Part shown: positions 16,618 to 24,000 of the stretch, piece by piece
How the letters are laid out: the number at the start of each line of letters is the position of its first letter
Position numbering within the stretch: position 1 is the stretch's first letter
Assembly (NCBI GenBank): GCA_900770655.1
Contig: CAAGLA010000019.1
Location: forward strand, 1-25,724
Reading direction: 5' to 3'
Source of the DNA: Bacteroidaceae bacterium
Lineage (GTDB): Bacteria > Bacteroidota > Bacteroidia > Bacteroidales > Bacteroidaceae
DNA: 25,724 nt
Made by a program: the position numbers and the translations under genes
Notes under the pieces: model-generated
The model's input: only the letters and a program-made list of their open reading frames with translations
What the model was told of the DNA's origin: nothing
The model's database searches: none

Positions 16618-16703
16618 CAACAAGTTAGGCACAAAATCAAGTAAAAAGGCCAAGAATTATCGGGCACGGCAGCACATAGCCACCGGTGCGGGTGCAAAAA
16701 GCA

Positions 16704-17489
16704 TCAGTCGTCTATTTGGAACTCACGCTTGCGCAACACAAAGTCGCGGCCTAAATATTTCTCGCGCACAACCGGATTGTCGGCAAGAGCCTCGGGTGTT
16801 CCTTCGAAGAGGATACGGCCTTCAAACAGAAGGTATGCACGGTCGGTAATGCTCAGTGTCTCCTGCACATTGTGGTCGGTAATCAGAATTCCTATATTCT
16901 TGTCCTTCAATTTCCACACAATATACTGGATATCTTCCACCGCAATAGGGTCCACGCCCGCAAACGGTTCGTCGAGCATAATGAATTTAGGGTCAATCGC
17001 AAGACAACGTGCAATTTCGGTACGGCGACGCTCGCCGCCCGACAGACGGTCGCCAAGATTCTTGCGCACCTTCTGAAGGCGGAATTCCTGTATAAGACTT
17101 TCCAGTTTCTCCTTCTGGTACTCTTTGGGCTTGCCGGTGAGTTCCAGCACTGCTGCAATGTTATCTTCCACACTTAGCTTGCGGAAAACACTCGCCTCCT
17201 GAGCAAGATAGCCAATACCGGCACGGGCGCGCTTGTATACCGGATATTTTGTTATTTCATTATCGTTCAAGAATATATGCCCGTCGTTAGGCACAACAAG
17301 ACCGGTAGTCATATAGAACGATGTGGTTTTTCCCGCACCGTTCGGGCCAAGAAGACCAACAATTTCGCCCTGCTTCACATTAAACGACACATTGTTCACA
17401 ACAGTACGTTTTCCGTAACGTTTAACAAGGTTTTCGGTTCTCAGCACCATTGGTTGCTCAGCGCCAGCATTTTCCAGTTTTGAATCCAT
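16704..17489 (-). CDS. lptB: Lipopolysaccharide export ATPase LptB
   Basis: LptB powers extraction of lipopolysaccharide from the inner membrane with LptF and LptG. From the ATG at 17489 the protein has 261 residues: Walker A GPNGAGKT (48-55), Q-loop YLAQEASVFRKLSV, signature LSGGERRRTE (148-157), Walker B FIMLDEP (168-174) and switch His205. The string FAGVDPIAVEDIQYIVWKL is typical of LptB rather than other ABC ATPases. An alternative start at 17450 (MVLRTENLVKRYG) matches the usual start in relatives and gives 248 residues; either is possible. The gene is divergent from mlaE-mlaF. No lptF or lptG lies nearby, but the ostA-like gene of the same pathway is in this window. Confidence 0.95.
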   Translation of the reverse strand: MDSKLENAGAEQPMVLRTENLVKRYGKRTVVNNVSFNVKQGEIVGLLGPNGAGKTTSFYMTTGLVVPNDGHIFLNDNEITKYPVYKRARAGIGYLAQEASVFRKLSVEDNIAAVLELTGKPKEYQKEKLESLIQEFRLQKVRKNLGDRLSGGERRRTEIARCLAIDPKFIMLDEPFAGVDPIAVEDIQYIVWKLKDKNIGILITDHNVQETLSITDRAYLLFEGRILFEGTPEALADNPVVREKYLGRDFVLRKREFQIDD

Positions 17490-17632
17490 TATTGACAAAT
17501 GAATGATGAAAGTTATGGCGAAGATAATGCATTTTTGCCGTTCTCCCAAAAAATTGACTTTTTTATAGATATAAATAGACACTTGTCTGCACTTTGTAAT
17601 ATTTATTAACACTCGTCATTGCCATTTTTCAG

Positions 17633-17689
17633 TACCTTTGCAACCGCGTGTGAAAAAATTGCTATCTTTGAGGCAAACCTCGAAGATAG
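17633..17689 (+). promoter_or_regulatory. Promoter region of mlaE-mlaF with palindrome
   Basis: Two perfect TAnnTTTG boxes occur 30 bp apart: TACCTTTG (17633-17640) and TATCTTTG (17663-17670). The TTTG of the first lies 22 bp before the second and could serve as its -33 box. An interrupted inverted repeat, CTATCTT-t-GAGG and CCTC-g-AAGATAG (17662-17689), overlaps the second -7 box. It could be an operator or a leader hairpin. The mlaE ATG is at 17722. Confidence 0.5.
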
Positions 17690-17721
17690 ACTGTGCTCGC
17701 TGTAAGAAACATTCAAGCAAG

Positions 17722-18471
17722 ATGATACTATTCGATTCTATAAGGACTTTCGGCAGCTACATTCTGCTAATGAAGCGGGTACTCACCCTCCCCGACAGGT
17801 GGCGTGTGTTTTTCCGCCAGACTATGCGCGAAGTGTACCAGCTCGGGGTAAGTTCAATACCCATAGTGCTGCTTATCTCTTTTTTTATAGGGGCTGTAAT
17901 ATGTATACAGATGAAGCTGAACATAGAGAGCCCGTGGATGCCGAAATTTGTCGTAGGCTATGCAACAAGAGAGATTCTCTTGCTCGAATTCTCCTCTTCC
18001 ATTATGTGCCTTATACTTTCGGGAAAGGTTGGTTCGAACATCACTTCGGAAATTGGCGCAATGCGGGTAACCCAACAAATTGACGCACTGGAAATTATGG
18101 GCGTAAATTCGGCCAACTTCCTTATTCTGCCCAAGATAACCGCACTTGTATCCATTATACCCATACTTGTAATCTTCAGCATTGCAGCCGGCACAGCCGG
18201 AGCTTTTGCCATTGGAGAGTTCACCGGTATAATAAACGCTCAAGACCTCACTACAGGCCTTCAGTACGAATTTCAGGAGTGGTACATCTATTGCAGCATC
18301 ATAAAATCGCTTGCATTTGCATTTATAATAACATCAGTGGCATCGTTCTACGGCTACACCGTTTCGGGCGGTTCCATTGAGGTGGGCAAGGCAAGTACAA
18401 ACGCAGTTGTAAGCTGCAGCATACTAATACTATTTGCCGATATAATACTGACACAGCTTCTAATGCAATGA
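17722..18471 (+). CDS. mlaE: Phospholipid ABC transporter permease MlaE
   Basis: MlaE is the inner-membrane permease of the Mla/MCE pathway that moves phospholipid between the inner and outer membranes. From the ATG at 17722 the protein has 249 residues (start MILFDSIRTFGSYILLM); earlier in-frame codons would overlap the promoter. About five hydrophobic segments are seen, for example IPIVLLISFFIGAVICIQM and a final SCSILILFADIILTQLL. The family's coupling-loop signature is clear: GKVGSNITSEIGAMRVTQQI followed by DALEIMGVNS. The stop overlaps the mlaF start by ATGA, so the two are translationally coupled. No mlaD (MCE) gene follows, so the substrate-binding partner must be encoded elsewhere. 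Confidence 0.95.
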   Translation: MILFDSIRTFGSYILLMKRVLTLPDRWRVFFRQTMREVYQLGVSSIPIVLLISFFIGAVICIQMKLNIESPWMPKFVVGYATREILLLEFSSSIMCLILSGKVGSNITSEIGAMRVTQQIDALEIMGVNSANFLILPKITALVSIIPILVIFSIAAGTAGAFAIGEFTGIINAQDLTTGLQYEFQEWYIYCSIIKSLAFAFIITSVASFYGYTVSGGSIEVGKASTNAVVSCSILILFADIILTQLLMQ

Positions 18472-19223
18472 TAACCGTCGATTCCATATACAAGAGTTTC
18501 GAAGAGCAGGAGGTTCTCAAGAACATCAGTGCCACGTTCGACAACGGCAAGACCAACCTCATTATTGGCCAGAGCGGTGCCGGAAAGACAGTGCTTCTGA
18601 AATGCATTGTAGGGTTGCTCACGCCCGACAAAGGGCGTGTCATATATGACAACCGCGACATAACCACCATAAGCAATAAGGATATGCTCCTGCTCAGACG
18701 CGAGATAGGTATGCTATTCCAGAATGCGGCTTTGTTCGATTCTATGAGCGTGATAGAAAATGTAATGTTCCCGCTCGATATGTTTTCAACAATGACATAT
18801 AACGAGCGTGTAAAGAGAGCGCGTGCCTGCTTGGAGCGAGTAAACCTGTTGGAAGCACAGCACAAGAGCCCCGACGAGCTGTCGGGAGGTATGCAGAAAC
18901 GTGCAGCCATAGCCCGCGCAATATCAATGGAGCCGAAGTATCTCTTCTGCGACGAGCCCAATTCGGGGCTCGACCCCCAGACATCGCTCATTATAGACGA
19001 ACTCATACACGGCATAACCGAGGAGTACGGCATTACAACCATAGTAAACACCCACGATATGAATTCGGTAATGGGCATAGGCGACCACATTCTCTTTCTA
19101 TCAGGCGGCGAACTTGCTTGGGAGGGCAACAAGAACGAAATACTCAAGACCGGCAACAAAAGGCTCAACGAGTTCCTATTTTCAAGCGAGATTCTTCGTC
19201 AGGTAAGAAACCTGAACAAATGA
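18468..19223 (+). CDS. mlaF: Phospholipid ABC transporter ATP-binding protein MlaF
   Basis: MlaF is the ATPase partner of MlaE. The 251-residue product has Walker A GQSGAGKT (34-41), Q-loop MLFQNAALFDSMSV, signature LSGGMQKR (138-145), Walker B YLFCDEPNSGLDP (158-170) and switch His196 in NTHDM. The LSGGMQKRAAIARA form and the NSGLDP D-loop mark the MlaF/Mkl subfamily. It overlaps mlaE by 4 bp, and its stop codon sits inside a 38-bp perfect palindrome that ends the transcript. The operon therefore appears to consist of only these two genes. Confidence 0.96.
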   Translation: MITVDSIYKSFEEQEVLKNISATFDNGKTNLIIGQSGAGKTVLLKCIVGLLTPDKGRVIYDNRDITTISNKDMLLLRREIGMLFQNAALFDSMSVIENVMFPLDMFSTMTYNERVKRARACLERVNLLEAQHKSPDELSGGMQKRAAIARAISMEPKYLFCDEPNSGLDPQTSLIIDELIHGITEEYGITTIVNTHDMNSVMGIGDHILFLSGGELAWEGNKNEILKTGNKRLNEFLFSSEILRQVRNLNK

Positions 19224-19255
19224 AAAGAGCTCCTTGCAAGGAGCTCTTTTCATTT
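19218..19255. terminator. Bidirectional terminator between mlaF and the FISUMP gene
   Basis: A 38-bp perfect palindrome with arms AAATGAAAAGAGCTCCTTG and its complement contains the mlaF stop TGA in its left arm. It lies 17 bp from the end of the convergent gene. The A and T runs on both sides allow it to end transcripts from either direction. Confidence 0.88.
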
Positions 19256-19272
19256 ATGTACCGTTAAAACAA

Positions 19273-20571
19273 TCATCTGTCGCATACAGGACGAACTGTC
19301 AGGCCATATTCTCTCCAATCGTACACTGTATATTGGGAATCGGAATAGAAACTCAGGCGGCTGGCATTACCTGTAGCATCTTCGTACAATGAGCCCGACC
19401 AATAATAACCGGCCATACCATAGCTCGAACAAGAAGTTCCATTATAATACCCTGCAGCAGGCAAGAAGATACTATTGCCATTGGGCCCTGTAACCCAATA
19501 ACCGACAACACCATTATGAGTCGACCAAGTCCAAGAACAACGTTCTTGCAACTCCTCAAATTCCTCAATTGTAGGCAAACGCCAGTTGCCGCCCCACTGA
19601 GCACGGGCAACATCGTAACTTGTACCCGATATATTACGGCCTATATGAACATAATTACTGCCGTTATGGTAATTATATGCAGCTTCCGAATAATTGTTTT
19701 TTGTAGAGGTTTCGCCCCAAGCATAATAGTTACCGGCCTGCTCGGGAGCGGAAGCACCCACATTGTACGACGCCCAGCATACGCTCAGTCCCAAGTCTAC
19801 CTTTCGGCTGCTCGACGAGAAACCGCCACCATTGGTACGGGCAACATTGTTCATAACATTCCTGATATCTTCACGGGTAATACGGCCATTGTCAGAGCCG
19901 CCGCTACCTCTTCTGGGGCAAACGGCACGTATTGAACGGCCGAATTCGCGCCAGTGGCTTATAGTTGCGTGTGTACCCTCGTTTGTGACATAGAGGAGCG
20001 TTGCGTATGAGTTATTTTCACTGTCGTATGTACCGGTCCAGTAGTCACCGCCGGTTGCTATTTCGTTCTCGTTATCGCAATAGTAGTTTCCGGCAAACGG
20101 CAAGAAAATGGCATTGCCGTTGGGACCCACCACCTTGTAACCGTCGACACCGCGATAGGTTGTCAAAGACCAGCTGCATCTGTTTACAAGTTCGTCACAT
20201 TCAGTCTCGGTAGGCATTCTCCAGCTGCCGCCCCACTGGGCGCGGGCTGCGTCGTACTGTGTACCGCTGATGTTGCTGCCTATACTACGGTAGTCACTGC
20301 CGTTGTGGTATGTGTAAGTACCCTCGCTGAAATAGCTTTTAGGCGAGGTTTCGCCCCAAGCATAGTGGTCGCCGTAGTCTTCGGGGGAGTTGGCACCGAG
20401 GTTCCAGCTGGCCCAGCATACACTGAGGCCTAAATCCACAACCTGTTGCGAGGAGTTTATGTAACCGTCGCCACTCTCCTGAGGAACAACCTCACTGCCG
20501 GTGGCAAATGAACTTGTAGCGAACAAAGCAAAAAACGCTACTGCATAGGTAAAAATAGATTTGTGTAACAT
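19273..20571 (-). CDS. Secreted protein with two tandem FISUMP-type domains
   Basis: I start this at the ATG at 20571 (432 residues, MLHKSIFTYAVAFFALFATS), giving a clean signal peptide ending SSFA-T. Two homologous domains follow, at about 45-219 and 258-431, joined by a Gly/Ser-rich linker. Both contain VDLGLSVCWAS, YAWGET, the YHNGS run, ISGT-YD-ARAQWGG-WR-PT, GPNG-(A/S)IFLP, and a closing WREFG or WREYG. These are hallmarks of the Fibrobacter succinogenes major paralogous (FISUMP) domain, common in secreted or surface proteins of Bacteroidota, whose function is not known. Each domain keeps two or three Cys at matching places, suggesting disulfides. It is probably exported to the periplasm or surface and looks accessory among housekeeping genes. 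Confidence 0.85.
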   Translation of the reverse strand: MLHKSIFTYAVAFFALFATSSFATGSEVVPQESGDGYINSSQQVVDLGLSVCWASWNLGANSPEDYGDHYAWGETSPKSYFSEGTYTYHNGSDYRSIGSNISGTQYDAARAQWGGSWRMPTETECDELVNRCSWSLTTYRGVDGYKVVGPNGNAIFLPFAGNYYCDNENEIATGGDYWTGTYDSENNSYATLLYVTNEGTHATISHWREFGRSIRAVCPRRGSGGSDNGRITREDIRNVMNNVARTNGGGFSSSSRKVDLGLSVCWASYNVGASAPEQAGNYYAWGETSTKNNYSEAAYNYHNGSNYVHIGRNISGTSYDVARAQWGGNWRLPTIEEFEELQERCSWTWSTHNGVVGYWVTGPNGNSIFLPAAGYYNGTSCSSYGMAGYYWSGSLYEDATGNASRLSFYSDSQYTVYDWREYGLTVRPVCDR

Positions 20572-20712
20572 AATGATATTGTGTTGATTTGTGATTGTTT
20601 CTGCCACGAAGATAGATTAAAACGCATATAAGAAAAAATTTATTAATGCTTTTTACGCGAAATATTGCGATTAAGTTACGAAAGGCCGCCGTTTGGTGAC
20701 AAACCTCCATTT

Positions 20713-20754
20713 ACACACCGGCGCGGGAGCAATATTGCTCCCGCGCCGGTGTGT
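20713..20754. terminator. Perfect 42-bp GC-rich palindrome after der
   Basis: Arms of 21 bp with core CCGGCGCGGGAGC meet at AATATT without a spacer. It lies 19 bp past the der stop, where a terminator is expected. However, the minus-strand sequence beyond it (TGTAAATGG) has no real T tract, so termination would rest on stem strength alone. A short (GT)n run at about 20749-20761 overlaps its edge. Confidence 0.55.
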
Positions 20755-20773
20755 GTGTGTGGGTATGTATATA

Positions 20774-22087
20774 TTACTTTTGTCTGATGAAAATATTCAT
20801 CGGCACTCCGTGGAAGTTCCACTTGGCACGAATCTTGTTTTCGAGGAAACGCTTGTATGGCTCCTTCACATACTGTGGAAGGTTCGCAAAAAAGAGGAAC
20901 GAAGGCACTCGCGTCTCGTGCAACTGCATACAATACTTTATCTTAATATACTTGCCTTTTATCGATGGTGGCGGATAGGCCTCTATTATAGGCAGCATCT
21001 CCTCGTTGAATTTAGCTGTAGAAATCTTTGTCTTTGAGTTCAAATAGACCTCTTTGGCTGTTTCAAGCACCTTGAACACACGCTGTTTTGTTACGGCCGA
21101 TGTAAATATTATAGGGAAATCGACAAACGGAGCAACACGCTCGCGTATAGCATTCTCGAAAAACTTCTGCACCTTCTCGCTCTTGTCTTCCACAAGGTCC
21201 CACTTGTTCACCACCACAACAAGGCTTTTTTGGTTACGCTGGATAATTGAGAATATGTTAAGGTCTTGCGACTCAATACCGCGCGTTGCATCTATCATAA
21301 GAATACACACATCGCTGTTCTCTATGGCGCGTATTGAACGCAACACAGAGTAGTACTCAATATCCTCGCTCACCTTGCCTTTCTTGCGTATTCCGGCTGT
21401 GTCTACAAGGTAGAAGTCAAAGCCGAACTTGTTGTAACGTGTGAGTATTGAATCGCGTGTAGTGCCGGCTATGTTTGTAACAATGTTTCTCTCCTCGCCC
21501 AAGAAGACATTTATAATAGAGCTCTTGCCGGCATTGGGGCGGCCTACGACGGCAAAACGGGGTATATCATCTTCGGGGAGCTCTTCGGTATCCTTTGTAA
21601 ACTTAGAGATAACCTCATCGAGCAGGTCGCCGGTTCCGCTGCCGTTTGCAGCCGATATACAGTGCATATCGCCCAGTCCCAAACTGTAGAATTCAGCTGT
21701 TGCATACTGCATTTCGTATGTATCTACTTTATTTGCAACAACAAGCACAGGTTTCTTTGAACGGCGGAGCATAGAGGCCATCTCCATATCGAGGTCTGTG
21801 AGGCCGTTCATAGCATCCACCACAAAGAGTATTACATCGGCCTCTTCGAGTGCGAGTGTCACTTGGTCACATATAGCCTCCTCAAAAACATCGTCGGAGT
21901 TACGCACCCAGCCGCCGGTGTCGACAAGAGAGAACTCCTTGCCACACCACAGGCAACGGCCATACTGACGGTCGCGTGTAGTACCCGCTTCGTCCGAAAT
22001 AATAGCCTGACGGGTCTCTGTCAAGCGGTTAAAGAGAGTCGACTTGCCCACATTGGGACGACCCACTATAGCTACCATATTTCCCAT
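20774..22087 (-). CDS. der: Ribosome assembly GTPase Der (EngA)
   Basis: Der is a double GTPase needed for maturation of the large ribosomal subunit. The 437-residue product has GTPase domain 1 with GRPNVGKS (9-16), DTGG (56-59) and NKVD (119-122). Domain 2 has GRPNAGKS (182-189), DTAG (229-232) and NKWD (294-297). A C-terminal KH-like domain starts at about 355 (EEMLPIIEAYPPPSIKGKYI and LPQYVKEPYKRFLENKIR). All motifs are intact and length is standard. It starts 6 bp after era, so the two ribosome-assembly GTPases form one transcription unit. Confidence 0.98.
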   Translation of the reverse strand: MGNMVAIVGRPNVGKSTLFNRLTETRQAIISDEAGTTRDRQYGRCLWCGKEFSLVDTGGWVRNSDDVFEEAICDQVTLALEEADVILFVVDAMNGLTDLDMEMASMLRRSKKPVLVVANKVDTYEMQYATAEFYSLGLGDMHCISAANGSGTGDLLDEVISKFTKDTEELPEDDIPRFAVVGRPNAGKSSIINVFLGEERNIVTNIAGTTRDSILTRYNKFGFDFYLVDTAGIRKKGKVSEDIEYYSVLRSIRAIENSDVCILMIDATRGIESQDLNIFSIIQRNQKSLVVVVNKWDLVEDKSEKVQKFFENAIRERVAPFVDFPIIFTSAVTKQRVFKVLETAKEVYLNSKTKISTAKFNEEMLPIIEAYPPPSIKGKYIKIKYCMQLHETRVPSFLFFANLPQYVKEPYKRFLENKIRAKWNFHGVPMNIFIRQK

Positions 22088-22093
22088 ATACTA

Positions 22094-22978
22094 TCAATCT
22101 TTCTGGTCGTACCCGAAACGGCGCAGCTGCTTGTCGCTGTTACGCCAGTCCTTGTCGACCTTAACATAAATTTCCAAAAAAATCTTCTTGCCGAAGAACT
22201 TCTCCAGTTCGCGGCGGGCATCGGTAGCCACTCGTTTGAGCGCAGAGCCCTCGTGCCCTATTATTATACCCTTTTGGGTATCACGTTCAACAAAGATAAG
22301 AGCCTTTATGTATATGCTTCCCTCCTTCTCCTTGAAATACTCCACTGCAGCTTCGCACACGTAAGGTATCTCCTTGTCGTAGTGCAGCAGTATTTTTTCG
22401 CGTATAATCTCCGTAACAAAGAAACGCGCCGGCTTGTCGGTCAGTGCATCTTTTTCGAAGTAAGGCGGCGATTCGGGCAACAGCTCCATAATGCGCCTCA
22501 TTACTGCATCTATATTGAATTTTGCTATTGCCGATATTGGCAATATCTCGGCTTCGGGGACAATATCGTGCCACTGCTCCACCTTCTTCACCAAGCTCGC
22601 TTGGTCGCTGAGATCAATTTTGTTTATAAGCACCAGAATGGGAACATCGAGCTTGCGTACTTCGGCTATGAAGTCGCTGTTCTTTTCGGGGCTCTCAACC
22701 ATATCGGTTACATAGAGGAGCACATCGGCATCGCGAAGCGCCGAACGAGAGAAGCGCAACATTGCCTCCTGAAGCTTGTAGTTGGGCTTGAGCACACCCG
22801 GAGTATCCGAAAATACTATCTGCGCTTCATCGGTATTCAATATACCCATTATACGATGACGGGTTGTCTGCGCTTTGAATGTTGCAATAGATATTCTCTC
22901 GCCCACCAACAGGTTCATCAGAGTCGACTTGCCCACATTAGGGTTACCTACAATATTTACAAAACCGGCCTTATGCAT
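22094..22978 (-). CDS. era: Ribosome assembly GTPase Era
   Basis: Era binds the 3' end of 16S rRNA and assists small-subunit assembly. The 294-residue product has G1 GNPNVGKS (11-18), G2 around QTTRHR, G3 DTPG (58-61) and G4 NKID (119-122). A C-terminal KH domain at about 215-290 has the RNA-binding loop IIIGHEGSALKR and the ending DWRNSDKQLRRFGY. It is coupled to der by a 6-bp gap. Upstream, two stacked terminators separate it from rpmF, leaving only 22 bp before the ATG, so its promoter is not obvious. Confidence 0.98.
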   Translation of the reverse strand: MHKAGFVNIVGNPNVGKSTLMNLLVGERISIATFKAQTTRHRIMGILNTDEAQIVFSDTPGVLKPNYKLQEAMLRFSRSALRDADVLLYVTDMVESPEKNSDFIAEVRKLDVPILVLINKIDLSDQASLVKKVEQWHDIVPEAEILPISAIAKFNIDAVMRRIMELLPESPPYFEKDALTDKPARFFVTEIIREKILLHYDKEIPYVCEAAVEYFKEKEGSIYIKALIFVERDTQKGIIIGHEGSALKRVATDARRELEKFFGKKIFLEIYVKVDKDWRNSDKQLRRFGYDQKD

Positions 22979-23000
22979 CTTGTTTATTTTATATAGCTAA

Positions 23001-23035
23001 AAAACGCACCTATCTATGTTGCATAGGTGCGTTTT
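23001..23035 (-). terminator. Second terminator between rpmF and era
   Basis: A 13-bp stem (AAAACGCACCTAT with its complement) and a 9-base loop are followed on the minus strand by a T run. It ends 22 bp before the era ATG and lies 16 bp beyond the first terminator. Confidence 0.8.
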
Positions 23036-23051
23036 GTCTTGTTGACAAAAA

Positions 23052-23084
23052 CTACCCGCACAGCCCCGGGGCTATGTGCGGTAG
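23052..23084 (-). terminator. Terminator directly after rpmF
   Basis: A GC-rich hairpin (inner arms GCCCC/GGGGC, outer arms CGCAC/GTGCG and CTAC/GTAG, with small bulges) is followed on the minus strand by TTTTTGT. It begins 10 bp past the rpmF stop codon. Confidence 0.8.
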
Positions 23085-23094
23085 AATTGATTAT

Positions 23095-23280
23095 TTAGGC
23101 TGTTGCTGCCTTCTCAACAGCAAGCTTACCTCTGTAATAACCGCAAGCACCGCATACGGTGTGATAAACGTGCCACTCGCCACAGTTAGGGCAAATTGCC
23201 AATGTAGGAGCTACTGCCTTGTCGTGAGTTCTTCTCTTGGCAGTTCTTGTCTTTGATTGTCTTCTTTTAGGATGTGCCAT
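23095..23280 (-). CDS. rpmF: 50S ribosomal protein L32
   Basis: The 61-residue product begins MAHPKRRQSKTRTAKRRTHD, the standard L32 opening, and has the zinc ribbon CPNC (30-33) and CGAC (43-46), so it is the zinc-binding form. The Ala/Glu-rich tail is typical of this phylum. It follows the DUF177 gene after 24 bp, a pairing conserved across most bacteria, and two terminators follow it. Confidence 0.98.
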   Translation of the reverse strand: MAHPKRRQSKTRTAKRRTHDKAVAPTLAICPNCGEWHVYHTVCGACGYYRGKLAVEKAATA

Positions 23281-23304
23281 TGTTCTAACTTTTTAATTAT
23301 ATTT

Positions 23305-23844
23305 TTAATTATCTTCTTCTATTTGTAAACTCTTCAAACTTTCCCAACGCGGGTCAATTTCCTGTTCTGTGCCATCGTTCTCACCAAAAACCTCGCCTGC
23401 AGTATGCTTCTTAAGCTTGCCTGTCATTTCGTGGTTACACTTTCCGGGAGCGTGTACACGCCTCATAGGGAGAGCAAGAACAATAAATTCGTACAAGTAC
23501 CAAGCAAGGTTTATATCCCCTTCCTGTTCGGGTACTACAACCACATCACCCTCGTCGGCATAATCCTCACCAAGCTTCACCTTCAAACTGTTCTCTGTTT
23601 CGAACTCAATCTCCAAGTCATCGAGACAGCGGTCACAGGGAACAATTACTGTGCCGCTAAGAGAAAATGAGAAATCAAAGATGTCTCTGCCCTTTTCAAC
23701 CGACACGAACGCCTTTACAGAACCCCTCTGAAATTCCTCGCCCTCGATGTCGGCAAAAAAAGCATTGTCGAGGTCAAACTCCAACTTCAGATTAGGAACC
23801 TTTAATCCTTTGAGGTCAACATTGTATTTATCAAATCTTCCCAT
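23305..23844 (-). CDS. DUF177 (YceD-like) protein
   Basis: From the ATG at 23844 (MGRFDKYNVDLKGLK) the protein has 179 residues; this start matches relatives better than an in-frame ATG at 23895. Family features are the VIVPCDRCLDDLEIE strand (Cys70 and Cys73), the segment NLAWYLYEFIVLALPM, and HAPGKCN with Cys136, suggesting a metal or structural cysteine cluster. The closing DPRWESLKSL is characteristic. DUF177/YceD proteins nearly always precede rpmF and are linked to 23S rRNA accumulation or large-subunit assembly; the exact activity is unknown. Confidence 0.93.
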   Translation of the reverse strand: MGRFDKYNVDLKGLKVPNLKLEFDLDNAFFADIEGEEFQRGSVKAFVSVEKGRDIFDFSFSLSGTVIVPCDRCLDDLEIEFETENSLKVKLGEDYADEGDVVVVPEQEGDINLAWYLYEFIVLALPMRRVHAPGKCNHEMTGKLKKHTAGEVFGENDGTEQEIDPRWESLKSLQIEEDN

Positions 23845-23925
23845 CGCAACTATAAAATCATCACATTCAACAATATACATCTCTAAAGGATGCATTATAC
23901 ACCCGTACTATCCGAATTTAGGACA

Positions 23926-23933
23926 CAAAGATA
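23926..23933 (-). promoter_or_regulatory. Candidate -7 box for DUF177-rpmF
   Basis: Minus-strand TATCTTTG matches TAnnTTTG. The start would fall about 75 bp before the ATG at 23844. No properly spaced TTTG is seen upstream, so support rests on the -7 box alone. Confidence 0.4.
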
Positions 23934-23981
23934 GTAATAAAATTCTTTAGAAACACCTAAAACAAGAAAAAACTTTAAATT

Positions 23982-24000
23982 TAGGCAAAAGAAGAGCCTA
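23982..24000 (-). terminator. Weak hairpin at the end of the histidine kinase gene
   Basis: A 5-bp stem TAGGC/GCCTA with a 9-base loop includes the stop codon. A six-T run follows about 10 bases later on the minus strand. The short stem and displaced T run make this a weak candidate. Confidence 0.3.

Noticed and set aside
16630..16703. Terminator after lptB
   Set aside because: Repeated GCAC/GTGC pieces and a CACCGGTG palindrome exist, but no continuous stem followed directly by a T run on the minus strand could be drawn.
18323..19168. Minus-strand open frame (281 codons) opposite mlaF
   Set aside because: mlaF on the plus strand has every ABC motif and overlaps mlaE correctly. The antisense product is Ser/Leu/Pro-rich and featureless.
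21863..22996. Plus-strand open frame (377 codons) covering era and the start of der
   Set aside because: It is antisense to two GTPases with all motifs intact, and its translation shows no recognizable domain or sensible composition.
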